Of a stretch of DNA of 64,000 nucleotides, positions 33,437 to 42,451 are shown one piece after another. Made by a program: the position numbers and the translations under genes. Within the stretch, counting starts at the first letter, position 1. The number at the start of each line of letters is the position of its first letter. The stretch is from Acetobacter sp. 46_36 (GTDB taxonomy: Bacteria > Pseudomonadota > Alphaproteobacteria > RF32 > CAG-239). The notes below the pieces were generated by a model. It was not told where the DNA came from. It ran no database searches and saw nothing but the letters and a program-made list of their open reading frames with translations. The stretch is taken from positions 135,501-199,500 of the forward strand of contig MNTT01000016.1 in NCBI GenBank assembly GCA_001917135.1, written 5' to 3'.

Positions 33437-35947
33437 GTGAATTTTGACAATTTGAAATACGGCTTTCTGATTTCGATGACGACGATGTTCGGCGGCAGCA
33501 CGCTGGAGCTGTATGCTCAGGACGAAAACGGCGGCAAAGCGAAAATCGAAAACACCGAGACCTACCGGCAGCAGTTTTTGGAAAGCATTGCCCCCGACAA
33601 GCGGGACATCAGCGTCGAGTTCGTGGTTGATTCCGTGGCCCAAAAAACTTCTAACGGAGACCTGGTCGCTGATGTCAACGTTATTCAGCTGCTGGCCTAT
33701 CTTGATCAGGACAGCGACGAATATCAGAGCTATATGGCAAGCCGCCACATTGTCGCGCACGAAATGTGGCACCGCATCTGCATGATGAACGACGTATTGG
33801 AAAAGCCGATGTCGGCGACGCATTACCGTACCGGACGCGATAATTTTGAGATTACGGCAAGCCTGGTGCAGCTGCTGACTTTTCGCGACGACTATATCCA
33901 TGCCACACCGGAACAGCGCCTTGAGCTGCGCAAACTTGAAGATCCGAAAATCCGCATGTATATCATGGCGGTTGAGCACGGCCTGATTAATCCCCTTTCC
34001 GCCGACAAAAAAGACTTTGACTTTGAGATGGAATTTATTGCCAGGGCGGTATCCGGCTACTGGAACAACAATATGGCGCAGACATACGCCCCGCTGCACA
34101 ACGCAATGACGGAAAAATCCGGACGAAAGGAATTCAAATCTCCGGCGTATGAAAAGAACTTTATGCGCGACATCAAACTGATGAATACTATCGGCGGCAT
34201 TGACTTTTCCAAGCTTTACAACGTCAAAGACGTCCGTAACCGCGCGGCGTTTCCCGAAGGAACGGCGGAGGACACGACGGTCATCAGACAATCCCTGACG
34301 GCACCGAACTATGAAACGTGGGTTAACAAGAGAAGCCAGCTGAAACGTTTTTCGCGACAGAAAATAGATATTCCGAACTTTGCGGGTAACCGGCTGGCGG
34401 AAGAACGCCGGCAAAGGCCGCATGACGAGCGCAAACAGCCTTATCAGATAGCCGAAATGGCCGGCGGCTACAAGGCGTACCCGTTTATGAAAGTTCCGTT
34501 TTATGCGGCGGTGCAGCTGAACGGCGCGGGGCGGACAATCAAGCTTTATCCGCACGGGGCAATGGACGTTATCGGCGCGAGCGACGCAGCGGGGAAAGCT
34601 AACATCAAGACCCTGAATTATGACGGCAGCTATGAAACGGGACAGCTGAAAAACGGCCGCAAAGACGGCGTGTTCGTCTTTTATAACCGCCATAAAAAGG
34701 AAATCGGGCGCTGTACTTATGTCCAAGGCCGGGCGGCAGACGGCGAAACGGTGCTGGCAGCCAGCGGCGAATATATACGCTACATTTACAAAGCGGGAAA
34801 ACTTGCCGGCATGGACTGCATCCGGGAAGACGGCACCAGAAAGCCGATATGCACGCTGGAAGGCGGCAAACCGGTGAGCGGACTGATTCCGACAACAGAC
34901 GCCAGGACTTCTTCCGTCGGGCGTTCCTACCTTTTATACAGCGACAAACAGCTGCTGGCAGGGCTGCTTTTTGACCGGCAGCACAGACTTTCGGAAAAGC
35001 AGGACATCATAACCGGGCAGTACGGGCAAAATGTTTCGGCACAGGCAGAAAACGCGAAGCATAAGGCTTTGGCCGGAAGCACGGTCAGAATCGAACGTTT
35101 TTATGCTGACGGAAAGGTGAAATATGAGGCGGAAAGACGCAACATCACCCTCAGACAGCCATACGGAGAGGCGGAAAAAAGCAACACAGTCCCCGGGCAA
35201 CCATACGGCACGGCGGAAAAAATGCGTAGCGACATGGCTAAAAAAGGAAAAGGACTGACAGAGCGCGGCAGCGAAACGAAAAAAACACCCGCCGGTCCGA
35301 CGGCGCGGTACGGTATGGCCGGCGGGCACCCTGCGGCACAGTCCGTACAGGTATGCCGCGAAGCCCTCTTTGCCCCTGACGGGCATCCGGTGATGGCGGC
35401 GGAATACAACGGCGGCCGGAGAAGTCTGAAAATAAAGATGCGGGAATTTTTATCCTTCCTGAAAGGGATTTCCATGCCCGGTACGGACAAGAACACGCTG
35501 GTTTCGAGCCTGCTTGCGTTTCGCAGCCGGACGACAACAGGAAATTCAATCCAAATTGCGGCGGCCAATGCCTCTCGGTCTGCGGAAGGCGCAAACCATG
35601 CGGCAGAAGCAGGAATCTCCCGGGTTGCCGCGGCTAATACCGCTCAGACGACAGAGATAAACTCCTATCAGATTACCGCGGAAACGGCCGCTCAGGCTGT
35701 TGAGGGAGATTCGGACAGAACGGCAAAGGCAAGTGCCGACCGAACCGGGACGGGCTCTCCCCTGCCCGCGACGAGCGGCAGAAAAACGCCGGCGACGACC
35801 TTTGAAAACAAAACAGTCATCACCGGCAAAAGCTCTAAAAATCAGTCAGTTGCTGATAAAAAACAGAATAATCCGTCAGCCCGCAAAATATCGGCCTTTA
35901 AAAACAAGGCCAGGTTTATGATGATGCGGCAGAGGGAGAATGTCTGA
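33437..35947 (+). CDS. Putative zincin (HEMWH) with MORN-like repeats and long low-complexity tail
   Basis: An 836-residue protein with no family I can name. Residues 105-115 contain AHEMWHRI, a HExxH zinc motif (H108, E109, H112), with Glu138 in NFEITAS as a possible third ligand, so the first 250 residues may be a metalloprotease-like domain. Residues 360-450 hold MORN-like units (NYDGSYETGQLKNGRKDGVFVFYN). From about 520 to the end the sequence is rich in Ala/Thr/Ser/Lys and looks disordered, with two QPYG(E/T)AEK segments. Start is GTG 33437 with GGAG 10 bases upstream; ATG 33476 is an alternative. It could act on envelope or host proteins, which is inference. Confidence 0.65.
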   Translation: MNFDNLKYGFLISMTTMFGGSTLELYAQDENGGKAKIENTETYRQQFLESIAPDKRDISVEFVVDSVAQKTSNGDLVADVNVIQLLAYLDQDSDEYQSYMASRHIVAHEMWHRICMMNDVLEKPMSATHYRTGRDNFEITASLVQLLTFRDDYIHATPEQRLELRKLEDPKIRMYIMAVEHGLINPLSADKKDFDFEMEFIARAVSGYWNNNMAQTYAPLHNAMTEKSGRKEFKSPAYEKNFMRDIKLMNTIGGIDFSKLYNVKDVRNRAAFPEGTAEDTTVIRQSLTAPNYETWVNKRSQLKRFSRQKIDIPNFAGNRLAEERRQRPHDERKQPYQIAEMAGGYKAYPFMKVPFYAAVQLNGAGRTIKLYPHGAMDVIGASDAAGKANIKTLNYDGSYETGQLKNGRKDGVFVFYNRHKKEIGRCTYVQGRAADGETVLAASGEYIRYIYKAGKLAGMDCIREDGTRKPICTLEGGKPVSGLIPTTDARTSSVGRSYLLYSDKQLLAGLLFDRQHRLSEKQDIITGQYGQNVSAQAENAKHKALAGSTVRIERFYADGKVKYEAERRNITLRQPYGEAEKSNTVPGQPYGTAEKMRSDMAKKGKGLTERGSETKKTPAGPTARYGMAGGHPAAQSVQVCREALFAPDGHPVMAAEYNGGRRSLKIKMREFLSFLKGISMPGTDKNTLVSSLLAFRSRTTTGNSIQIAAANASRSAEGANHAAEAGISRVAAANTAQTTEINSYQITAETAAQAVEGDSDRTAKASADRTGTGSPLPATSGRKTPATTFENKTVITGKSSKNQSVADKKQNNPSARKISAFKNKARFMMMRQRENV

Positions 35948-36111
35948 GGCCGGAGAAATATATCTGAGGCCGGAGAAATCGCCCTTGACGCGCGGCAGCC
36001 GGAAAAGCCGGGCCGAAACGGTTCCTTTTTGTAAATTTTTCCTTGCAATTTTAGACAAAACATTTTAATCTGCAAAAAGTTTTATTGTATTACTTAAATA
36101 TATTTATTGTT

Positions 36112-37050
36112 ATGGAAAATTTTATTGTCCAAATCAACGGCAGCTATATTGACCTGCCGTATGTTGCAAATGCCGCAGACGGCAAAAGCCAGCCGCGGCG
36201 TTCTTATCTGACTTCAGGGACAGAAGTTGCATCCGGCTGCGGTTACAGCTACTGTTATAAGACGCTGAAATTCGTTTTGAAAGGAAAAGAACACTTTCTG
36301 CCCGAAAATCTGTATCGCGAAGGCGTATCCTACCGTTTTCTGGATTACCATACGGAATGGCCGTTCCTGTTGCGCGAAAGAGGCGGAAAAATCGTCAAAA
36401 AGCAGATTCCTCTGCTGGCTTTGTACGGGATTGCACCGGAAGAAGTCCTTGACAGAAGCGATTTTTGCAAGCTGACTTTGCCCGAATTTCAGCACAAAGG
36501 GAAGCTAACGACGGTTTTTTATGTCGGAGCATACCGTTTCGGGGTGGCCTTTGAGAGCGACTTGATGCAGCTGTACCACAGGAAAGCCGAGTTTGCAGAA
36601 GACAAGGCGGCTCTGTTTATGGCGGACGAATACCGGTTTTGGATTGACGGCGGCAGCAATCCGACGGCTTATTTTGCCGACGGGTTAAGATGCGAAAAAA
36701 CGGCACCGTTCATTGACGTTACCGATTGCCAGGATCCGCTTCCGGTCGGCAAAGAAACACTAGAACGTTTCTGGGACGAGCTTGACCTGTACCGAATCCC
36801 CGAAAAAGCACAGGAACTCGGAATAGGGAAAATCCTCGGCAAAGCGGCAGATGCCGTCCCGCTCCGGGATTATTCCGTTGAAGCAGAACTTCTGCCGCCG
36901 TTTGCCACAAAAAACGGCTATCGTTTCGGCAGCAGAAGCCATACCTTTCAGGAAGACTGCGTTCTTTCCGCCCTGCCCGGGCATATCAGAAGCATTATGA
37001 AAGAAGAGGCGCCGCAAAAATTCGGGCACTTGTTTCAGACAGGTTCCTAA
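36112..37050 (+). CDS. Orphan protein, 312 residues
   Basis: I do not recognise this protein. It is soluble, beta-rich, with many aromatic residues and Cys, and starts MENFIVQINGSYIDLPYV. A repeated theme of short strands (GYSYCYKTLKFVLKG, YRFWIDGG) suggests a beta-propeller or sandwich. It starts ATGGAA in an A/T-rich leader without Shine-Dalgarno, like other orphans here; a weak promoter (TTGCAA 36043, TTTAAT 36064) lies upstream. It ends before a bidirectional terminator shared with the convergent orphan at 37165. Confidence 0.6.
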   Translation: MENFIVQINGSYIDLPYVANAADGKSQPRRSYLTSGTEVASGCGYSYCYKTLKFVLKGKEHFLPENLYREGVSYRFLDYHTEWPFLLRERGGKIVKKQIPLLALYGIAPEEVLDRSDFCKLTLPEFQHKGKLTTVFYVGAYRFGVAFESDLMQLYHRKAEFAEDKAALFMADEYRFWIDGGSNPTAYFADGLRCEKTAPFIDVTDCQDPLPVGKETLERFWDELDLYRIPEKAQELGIGKILGKAADAVPLRDYSVEAELLPPFATKNGYRFGSRSHTFQEDCVLSALPGHIRSIMKEEAPQKFGHLFQTGS

Positions 37051-37089
37051 GACGGACGGAAGCTTTTTAAGGAAAATGTCCGGCGGCAA

Positions 37090-37120
37090 CAAAAAAAGCA
37101 CCCTGTACAGGGTGCTTTTT
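37090..37120. terminator. Bidirectional terminator
   Basis: AGCACCCTG and CAGGGTGCT (37097-37116) form a perfect 9-bp stem around TA, with A7 before and T5 after, between two converging genes. Confidence 0.85.
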
Positions 37121-37140
37121 ATTTACAGAGTTGCTTCCCG

Positions 37141-37178
37141 AACGGTTAAAAATGTTCAGAACGGTTAAAAATGTTCAG
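37141..37178. repeat. Two tandem 19-bp copies at a gene end
   Basis: AACGGTTAAAAATGTTCAG occurs twice in a row, covering the stop region of the minus-strand orphan. The first copy is a spare end sequence, probably from slippage. Confidence 0.6.
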
Positions 37179-37887
37179 AACTGACAAATTTGACGGCCGG
37201 CGTTTCCTTTTTTTCATCACGCGTCAAGATGCACAACAGCTTGGCAAAATCAAGATTTGCCTTTATAACGCTTTTGTTGGAACGGGCACGTTTCCACGCA
37301 TAAATCTGCAAGCTGCCCGGCACTTCCAGCGTTTCCGGATTAATGAGAATACCGTTGTGGCTTTCCCAATCTGCCCCGCAGAACGCATTCAGCGAAACCT
37401 GCTGCCGGGGAAGCAGCGGCATATTGCGCAGTATCTGTTCGGCGGTAAACGACGGGATTTCCCGCAGCTGCCCGGCGACAATGATAAAAAAGCGCGGGTG
37501 CTTTTTGTCGCACAGTGCCAATATGCGTCCGTCAATTACGACAAAACGCCCGACATAGTTGGAATCGGCTATTGTTGTTCCCATATAAATGCGGGTACCG
37601 TCCTGCGTATTGTAGCAGGCTCCACCGGGGAAAAACAAATGATTTTCCATGCCCGAAAGGCTTGGAACCGACAACAGATAGTCGTTCATTTCTATATAAC
37701 GCATTTTTTTGCACGTTATTTCCTCTACGGCAAAATGCCGGTCATGAAACGAAATGACGTTTACGACTTCTCCGTGCAGACGGTAATTTTTAAAAACTTT
37801 GAAGTTTTTTCCACGGATAATCGTTTCACTGCGGTGGGCGTTGGCCTTGACGAACCGGCGCAACTCTTCTTCTGAGATATTCACCAT
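37165..37887 (-). CDS. Orphan protein, 240 residues
   Basis: Not recognised. The product is soluble and beta-rich with basic patches; it begins MVNISEEELRRFVKANAHR and contains a central strand set (VGRFVVIDGRILALCD). Start ATG 37887 has no Shine-Dalgarno, and the upstream promoter at 37938-37966 gives a leader of about 45 bases. It converges on the 36112 orphan, and both share the SD-less layout, but the two proteins are not obviously similar. Confidence 0.6.
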   Translation of the reverse strand: MVNISEEELRRFVKANAHRSETIIRGKNFKVFKNYRLHGEVVNVISFHDRHFAVEEITCKKMRYIEMNDYLLSVPSLSGMENHLFFPGGACYNTQDGTRIYMGTTIADSNYVGRFVVIDGRILALCDKKHPRFFIIVAGQLREIPSFTAEQILRNMPLLPRQQVSLNAFCGADWESHNGILINPETLEVPGSLQIYAWKRARSNKSVIKANLDFAKLLCILTRDEKKETPAVKFVSSEHF

Positions 37888-37937
37888 AATACTTAATTAA
37901 TTTATAAATTTGACATAAAATTATTTAGACGAAACCG

Positions 37938-37966
37938 AATGTAGATGATAAACACATTTTTGTCAA
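37938..37966 (-). promoter_or_regulatory. Promoter of the 37165 orphan
   Basis: Minus-strand TTGACA (37961-37966) and TACATT (37938-37943) with a 17-base spacer. Confidence 0.55.
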
Positions 37967-38084
37967 GTCCTAAAGGCGAAAAATTCGGGCCGCAGACGGG
38001 CGTTGAAAAGCACAAAAGCCAAAATATCCTCTAGCCGGGCCGCAGGCACAGGTAAAAAAAAGTTTGAAACTGTGGGGAATATTG

Positions 38085-38110
38085 CAAAAAAAATCCCGGG
38101 AAGACCGGGG
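38085..38110 (-). terminator. Terminator of tRNA-Phe
   Basis: CCCGG and CCGGG form a 5-bp stem (38095-38109), followed on the minus strand by T8. Confidence 0.65.
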
Positions 38111-38117
38111 TTTCAGA

Positions 38118-38194
<77 letters not shown>

Positions 38195-38207
38195 GCCACG
38201 GATATGG

Positions 38208-38236
38208 TTTATATATAACTTTTTTGCAGATGGCAA
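38208..38236 (-). promoter_or_regulatory. Promoter of tRNA-Phe
   Basis: Minus-strand TTGCCA (38231-38236) and TATAAA (38208-38213), spacer 17 bases, 15 bases before the tRNA. Confidence 0.65.
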
Positions 38237-38567
38237 GCATTTTTTTTACTTTTTTGCACAATTTCGCAATATTTTTAATATCTATTTGTTTTGCCATACA
38301 TAATTTACGATACAGCAGCAACAGGAACATAATAACGGCCGTTCATAATCACGGTTGCGGCGTTTTTCCTGCATAATGCGCCGGGAGCCGGCCTCTGCCC
38401 GTTCTTGCCAAATTTGCGCCGTTTGCCGCTACGTGCACCGTTGCGCAAAAATATCCGCAAAATGCCTTTATGTGCATAGTCTGGGAGTTTTTTTAAGAAA
38501 ATGCTTGTAATTTTTCTCAAGTGCGGTAAAGATGGGGCAGATTTAATTTTTAATTGAGAGGATAACT
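38237..38567. other. Intergenic region before accB
   Basis: About 330 bp without a supported gene. A 71-codon minus-strand frame (38305-38520) lacks a ribosome binding site. A possible accB promoter is TTGTAA (38505-38510) with TAAAGA (38527-38532), spacer 16. GAGAGGA just before 38568 is the accB ribosome binding site. Confidence 0.4.
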
Positions 38568-39053
38568 ATGTCTAATCCCTTGGATACAAAAATAATAAGC
38601 AGACTGGCTGAAATCTTGGATAAAACGAACCTGACCGAACTTGAATACGAAGACGAAGGGTGCCGAATCTCCCTGGTCAGAAATCCGGCCGGCGTTGCCG
38701 TTGCCGGCGCGTATGCCCCGGTTCAGGCTCCGATTGCCGCCCCTGCCGCCGCTCCGGCGCCGATTCAGGCTGCTGCGGCGGACTCCGCCGATGCGGGCGA
38801 TACCGATTACACTAACAGCCCGAATGCCGTCAAATCGCCAATGGTCGGCGTGGTTTACCTGTCGGCCGACCCGAAATCTCCAAACTATGTCAAGCCCGGC
38901 GATACGGTTGCCGAGGGCGATACGGTCTGCCTGGTCGAAGCGATGAAAACCTTTAACCCGGTTAAGGCGCACAAAGGCGGCAAAGTTGTCAAAATTCTGG
39001 TTGAAACCGGTGATCCGGTCGAATACGGCGAACCTCTGGTTGTCATTGAGTAA
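38568..39053 (+). CDS. accB: Biotin carboxyl carrier protein of acetyl-CoA carboxylase
   Basis: AccB carries the biotin between the carboxylase and transferase parts of acetyl-CoA carboxylase, the first step of fatty acid synthesis. The 161-residue protein has an N-terminal interaction region (1-45), an Ala/Pro linker (about 45-75), and a C-terminal biotinyl domain (about 85-161) with VEAMKTFN, where Lys127 is the biotin site. Start has GAGAGGA upstream. accC follows 33 bases later, so they form the usual operon. Confidence 0.96.
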   Translation: MSNPLDTKIISRLAEILDKTNLTELEYEDEGCRISLVRNPAGVAVAGAYAPVQAPIAAPAAAPAPIQAAAADSADAGDTDYTNSPNAVKSPMVGVVYLSADPKSPNYVKPGDTVAEGDTVCLVEAMKTFNPVKAHKGGKVVKILVETGDPVEYGEPLVVIE

Positions 39054-39086
39054 GATTTCGGAACAACAATAATAGGAAACAATCTG

Positions 39087-40430
39087 ATGTTTGAAAAAGT
39101 TTTAATTGCCAACCGCGGCGAAATCGCTTTGAGAATCCACAGAGCCTGCAGGGAAATGGGCATCAGGACAGTTGCCGTGCATTCCGAAGCCGACGCCAAC
39201 GCGATGCATGTCCGTCTGGCTGACGAAGCCGTCTGCATCGGCCCGGCACGTTCGTCCGACTCGTATCTAAACAAACCGGCGATTATTTCCGCGGCGCTGA
39301 TTACCGGCGCGGACGCCATCCACCCAGGATACGGGTTCTTGTCCGAAAACGCCGACTTCGCCGAAATGGTCGAAAAACACGGCATAACCTTTATCGGGCC
39401 GACTGCCGAACAGATGCGCCTTTTGGGCGACAAAATCACCGCGCGCAAAGCGGCCATTGAGGCCGGGCTGCCGGTTACGCCGGGGTCTCCTGCGCTGGAA
39501 AGCATTGAACATGCCAAGGAATGGGCGAATAAAATCGGCTATCCGGTCATCATCAAAGCCAAAGACGGCGGCGGCGGCAAAGGCATGAAAACGGCCTTTA
39601 ACGACGACGAAATCGCCGAAGCCTATACGATGGCACGCGCCGAAGCCAAAGCGGCGTTCCCGTCCGACGTAGTTTATATGGAAAAATACCTGCAGCATCC
39701 GCGGCATATCGAGATGCAGGTACTGGCGGACAAGTACGGCAACGTAGTGCATTTGGGCGAGCGCGACTGTTCGATTCAGCGCAACCACCAGAAAGTTATC
39801 GAAGAATGCCCGTCGCCGGCACTGAACCAGTCGCAACGCAAGGAAATCGGCGATATCGTCTGCAACGCGATTAAGAAAATCGGCTACCAAAATGCAGGCA
39901 CGCTTGAATTTATGTTTGAAGACGGAAAATTCTATTTTCTGGAAATGAATACCCGCCTGCAGGTTGAACACCCGATTACCGAAGCCGTTTCCGGCATCGA
40001 CATCGTCAAAGAGCAGATTCGCATCGCTTCGGGCGCGGCACTCGGCTATACGCAGGACGATATTCAATTTCGCGGGCATGCGATTGAATGCCGTATCAAT
40101 GCGGAAGATCCGGAAACGTTTGCGCCCTGCCCCGGCAAAATTACCGAATGGCACGCGCCGGGCGGTCTGGGAATCCGCGTCGATTCGGAAATTTATTCCG
40201 GGTATTCGATTCCGCCGTACTATGACAGTATGATTGCTAAACTCATCGTCCACGCCAAAACGCGCAATGCGGCTCTGATGCGCCTGCGCCGCGCGCTGGA
40301 AGAGTTTATCATCATGGGCGTCAAAACAACTATTCCGCTGCATCAGGAGATAATTTCGCAAAACGAATTTATCGACGGGCAGTATAATATCCACTGGCTG
40401 ACGGAATATATGAACAAACGCAGCAAATAA
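39087..40430 (+). CDS. accC: Biotin carboxylase of acetyl-CoA carboxylase
   Basis: The 447-residue protein carboxylates biotin on AccB with ATP and bicarbonate. It has the biotin carboxylase N-domain (KVLIANRGEIALRI), the ATP-grasp core with KDGGGGKGMK, FLEMNTRLQVEH (metal and catalytic residues), and RGHAIECRINAED in the C-domain. Length is normal. It is co-transcribed with accB. Downstream lies a GC-rich tract of degenerate repeats. Confidence 0.97.
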   Translation: MFEKVLIANRGEIALRIHRACREMGIRTVAVHSEADANAMHVRLADEAVCIGPARSSDSYLNKPAIISAALITGADAIHPGYGFLSENADFAEMVEKHGITFIGPTAEQMRLLGDKITARKAAIEAGLPVTPGSPALESIEHAKEWANKIGYPVIIKAKDGGGGKGMKTAFNDDEIAEAYTMARAEAKAAFPSDVVYMEKYLQHPRHIEMQVLADKYGNVVHLGERDCSIQRNHQKVIEECPSPALNQSQRKEIGDIVCNAIKKIGYQNAGTLEFMFEDGKFYFLEMNTRLQVEHPITEAVSGIDIVKEQIRIASGAALGYTQDDIQFRGHAIECRINAEDPETFAPCPGKITEWHAPGGLGIRVDSEIYSGYSIPPYYDSMIAKLIVHAKTRNAALMRLRRALEEFIIMGVKTTIPLHQEIISQNEFIDGQYNIHWLTEYMNKRSK

Positions 40431-40447
40431 AAGGAAGCGGACCAGCT

Positions 40448-40600
40448 CCGTCATAAAGGCGGAGCTGGCAGTCAAACTGAAGCAGAGCCGCTCCCGAAAT
40501 AAAAGCGAGCCTGCGGCAGAATAAAGGCAGAGTCCGCAGCCGAAATAAAGGCGGTGTACGCCGCCCAAATCAAGGCAAAGCCCGCCACTGAAATAAAAAT
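40448..40600. repeat. Degenerate 23-24 bp tandem repeats after accC
   Basis: About six or seven imperfect units of the form AAATAAAGGC(N13-14) follow one another. The clearest boundaries are 40497, 40520, 40543 and 40567. Each unit contains a short GC-rich arm that can form a small hairpin, for example GGCGGTGTACGCCGCC. The role is unknown. Confidence 0.6.
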
Positions 40601-40669
40601 GCGGTGTTTCATATTATTACAGGAGTTTTGGGATATAACGCTTTAAAAAACATAAAGAGCAGGTTGAAA

Positions 40670-41422
40670 ATGCAGGAAAAACTGTCAATTAAAAAAGTTT
40701 ACAGAAATGCGTACCGTTATGTTGCGAGCCATTTGTTCGCCTTTGCCTTTTTGACGATTTTTTACTTTTTGGGCAGCCTGCTGCCGATGATATTCGGCTC
40801 TTCGTCTTTCTGGGGCGTTTCGCTGGCGTATAACTACCTGTTCTTTTATTTCGCTGCGGGGTGCTACTATAAACAGCGGATTTTATGGGACAGGGAAGTC
40901 TTTACGGCGGCAGGGCTGCGCTTTTTGCTGGCGATTGTCCTGTTTGTGCTGTCGATTTTTGTTTCGTCGTTGGCGATTAACGTCGGCATCCACATCATCG
41001 GCCGGCTGTTTCCCGTTCACGGACCGGCAGCGGTTTCGGCAGTTTTGGAGAGCCTGCCCTGGCTGCTGGCGAAAAGAATTTTTATATTTTTCCTGTTTAT
41101 CGCCTTTTTTATCGTTCCGTCGTTTGCTTTCGTTTCAGAGATAACGGGCAAAAAGCGCTCGCTTGTTGCGGCTTACAGCAAAACGAAAGGCGATTTGCCG
41201 CGGATTGCGGCCGTGGTGGCGGGAACGTTCCTGCTATTGTGGCTTTCCATGCTGGCGCTGAGCTTTGTCAATGTCTTTCTGGCATCGCTGGTGCGAGCGG
41301 CGATTTTGGTTTTCATCAGCATCTTGTATTTTAAGATGTACGATTTCTTTTACTGCTTTCCGCAGACACGGCGGGACAGTCGAACGGCAAAGGACGAAAC
41401 GGAAAAAGCCTTGCCGCGCTGA
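40670..41422 (+). CDS. Membrane protein of unknown function
   Basis: A 250-residue protein with five to six hydrophobic segments between about 20 and 225 and a charged C-terminus. The segments are rich in Phe, Ile and Leu and no motif is recognised. Start ATG 40670 follows CAGG; an upstream in-frame ATG at 40604 is possible but sits in the repeat tract. The next gene, also a membrane protein, begins 109 bases later on the same strand. Confidence 0.7.
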   Translation: MQEKLSIKKVYRNAYRYVASHLFAFAFLTIFYFLGSLLPMIFGSSSFWGVSLAYNYLFFYFAAGCYYKQRILWDREVFTAAGLRFLLAIVLFVLSIFVSSLAINVGIHIIGRLFPVHGPAAVSAVLESLPWLLAKRIFIFFLFIAFFIVPSFAFVSEITGKKRSLVAAYSKTKGDLPRIAAVVAGTFLLLWLSMLALSFVNVFLASLVRAAILVFISILYFKMYDFFYCFPQTRRDSRTAKDETEKALPR

Positions 41423-41531
41423 GACGCTTCCGGCAGATTTGCGGCGGCCGATACCAACGGCATGAAAGAAAAAAAAGCGGATACGACTGATGATAAAGCC
41501 GAAACGGACAATTTAAGCGAGGGAGAAGACA

Positions 41532-42422
41532 ATGCTGGTTAAAGACAAAGACATTCTGGTGGAATATCCCGAAAAAAAAGACGGAGACAACGCGGAAAAA
41601 TCCCCTGCCCCGCAAAAGCCGCAGCGGCCGAAAATAAAAAAAGAAAATATGCGGGCAGCATGGGGCGACGCATTTGACTATTATATCCGCGGCATTACCG
41701 AAAAATACCTGCTGTTTCGCGGAAGGGCATCGCGCCTGGAGTTTTGGGGATACGCCGCAGCGGCAGGAATTATGTGGATACCGCTTTATTTTGTCGGCGA
41801 ATATGCGGAGATGCCGCTTCTGCCGTATTACTTTGCCTTGGCGACGCTGCTGCCGACAGTGGCGGTTACGGCAAGGCGCCTGCATGACATTAACAAAAAT
41901 GCGGCCTTGTATCTCATTCCCGGAACCGTGCTTGCCGCCAGCGGATTTTTTATCGGCCTTGCCGGCGCGGCGGTACTGGTATTGTGCTGGGCAGTTTTGC
42001 TTATCCGTCTGTTGTCGCGGGAAACCGACCTCAACGACGGTTTTTACGGCGCGCCGAATGACAATGACGAAATTTATGGCGAAGACAATCTGCCGATTGT
42101 CAGGAAATTCCGTTTTCTGGCACTGACGCTGCTGGCCGTATGGCTGGCAATTACCGGCGCCAAGCTTGAAGACTGGTCTCAGCAGGCACAACAGAAGGCG
42201 GCGATTGATTTGATTATGGACAAGGTTCTTATTGAAGGGCAAGACGCCAAATTAACGCCCGAACAGATAAAAGCGGCACAGGGGCAGATGCTCGGCGTTT
42301 TAAAAACGCTCAGCGGGCAGAGAGTTTCCGAAAAAGAGATTATGGAACAGGTTGACAAAGCCGTCAAAGCGGTTTCCGATGCGGCAAAAGTATCCTCCGG
42401 CGCGGCGGCAGCCGGAAAATAA
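41532..42422 (+). CDS. DUF805-like membrane protein
   Basis: A 296-residue protein. After a charged N-terminal tail (1-40), residues 55-165 match the DUF805 layout: LFRGRASRLEFWGY, hydrophobic segments, then TARRLHDINKN. DUF805 proteins are small inner-membrane proteins of unknown role. An extra membrane segment (about 193-212) and a helical C-terminal tail with an Ala/Ser-rich end are additions here. GAGGGAG precedes the ATG. Confidence 0.78.
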   Translation: MLVKDKDILVEYPEKKDGDNAEKSPAPQKPQRPKIKKENMRAAWGDAFDYYIRGITEKYLLFRGRASRLEFWGYAAAAGIMWIPLYFVGEYAEMPLLPYYFALATLLPTVAVTARRLHDINKNAALYLIPGTVLAASGFFIGLAGAAVLVLCWAVLLIRLLSRETDLNDGFYGAPNDNDEIYGEDNLPIVRKFRFLALTLLAVWLAITGAKLEDWSQQAQQKAAIDLIMDKVLIEGQDAKLTPEQIKAAQGQMLGVLKTLSGQRVSEKEIMEQVDKAVKAVSDAAKVSSGAAAAGK

Positions 42423-42451
42423 CCTCTGGCATGAAGGGCTGCGGGAAGAAG

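Noticed and set aside
38305..38520. 71-codon minus frame between tRNA-Phe and accB
   Set aside because: No ribosome binding site or recognisable family; basic, low-information sequence opposite the probable accB promoter.
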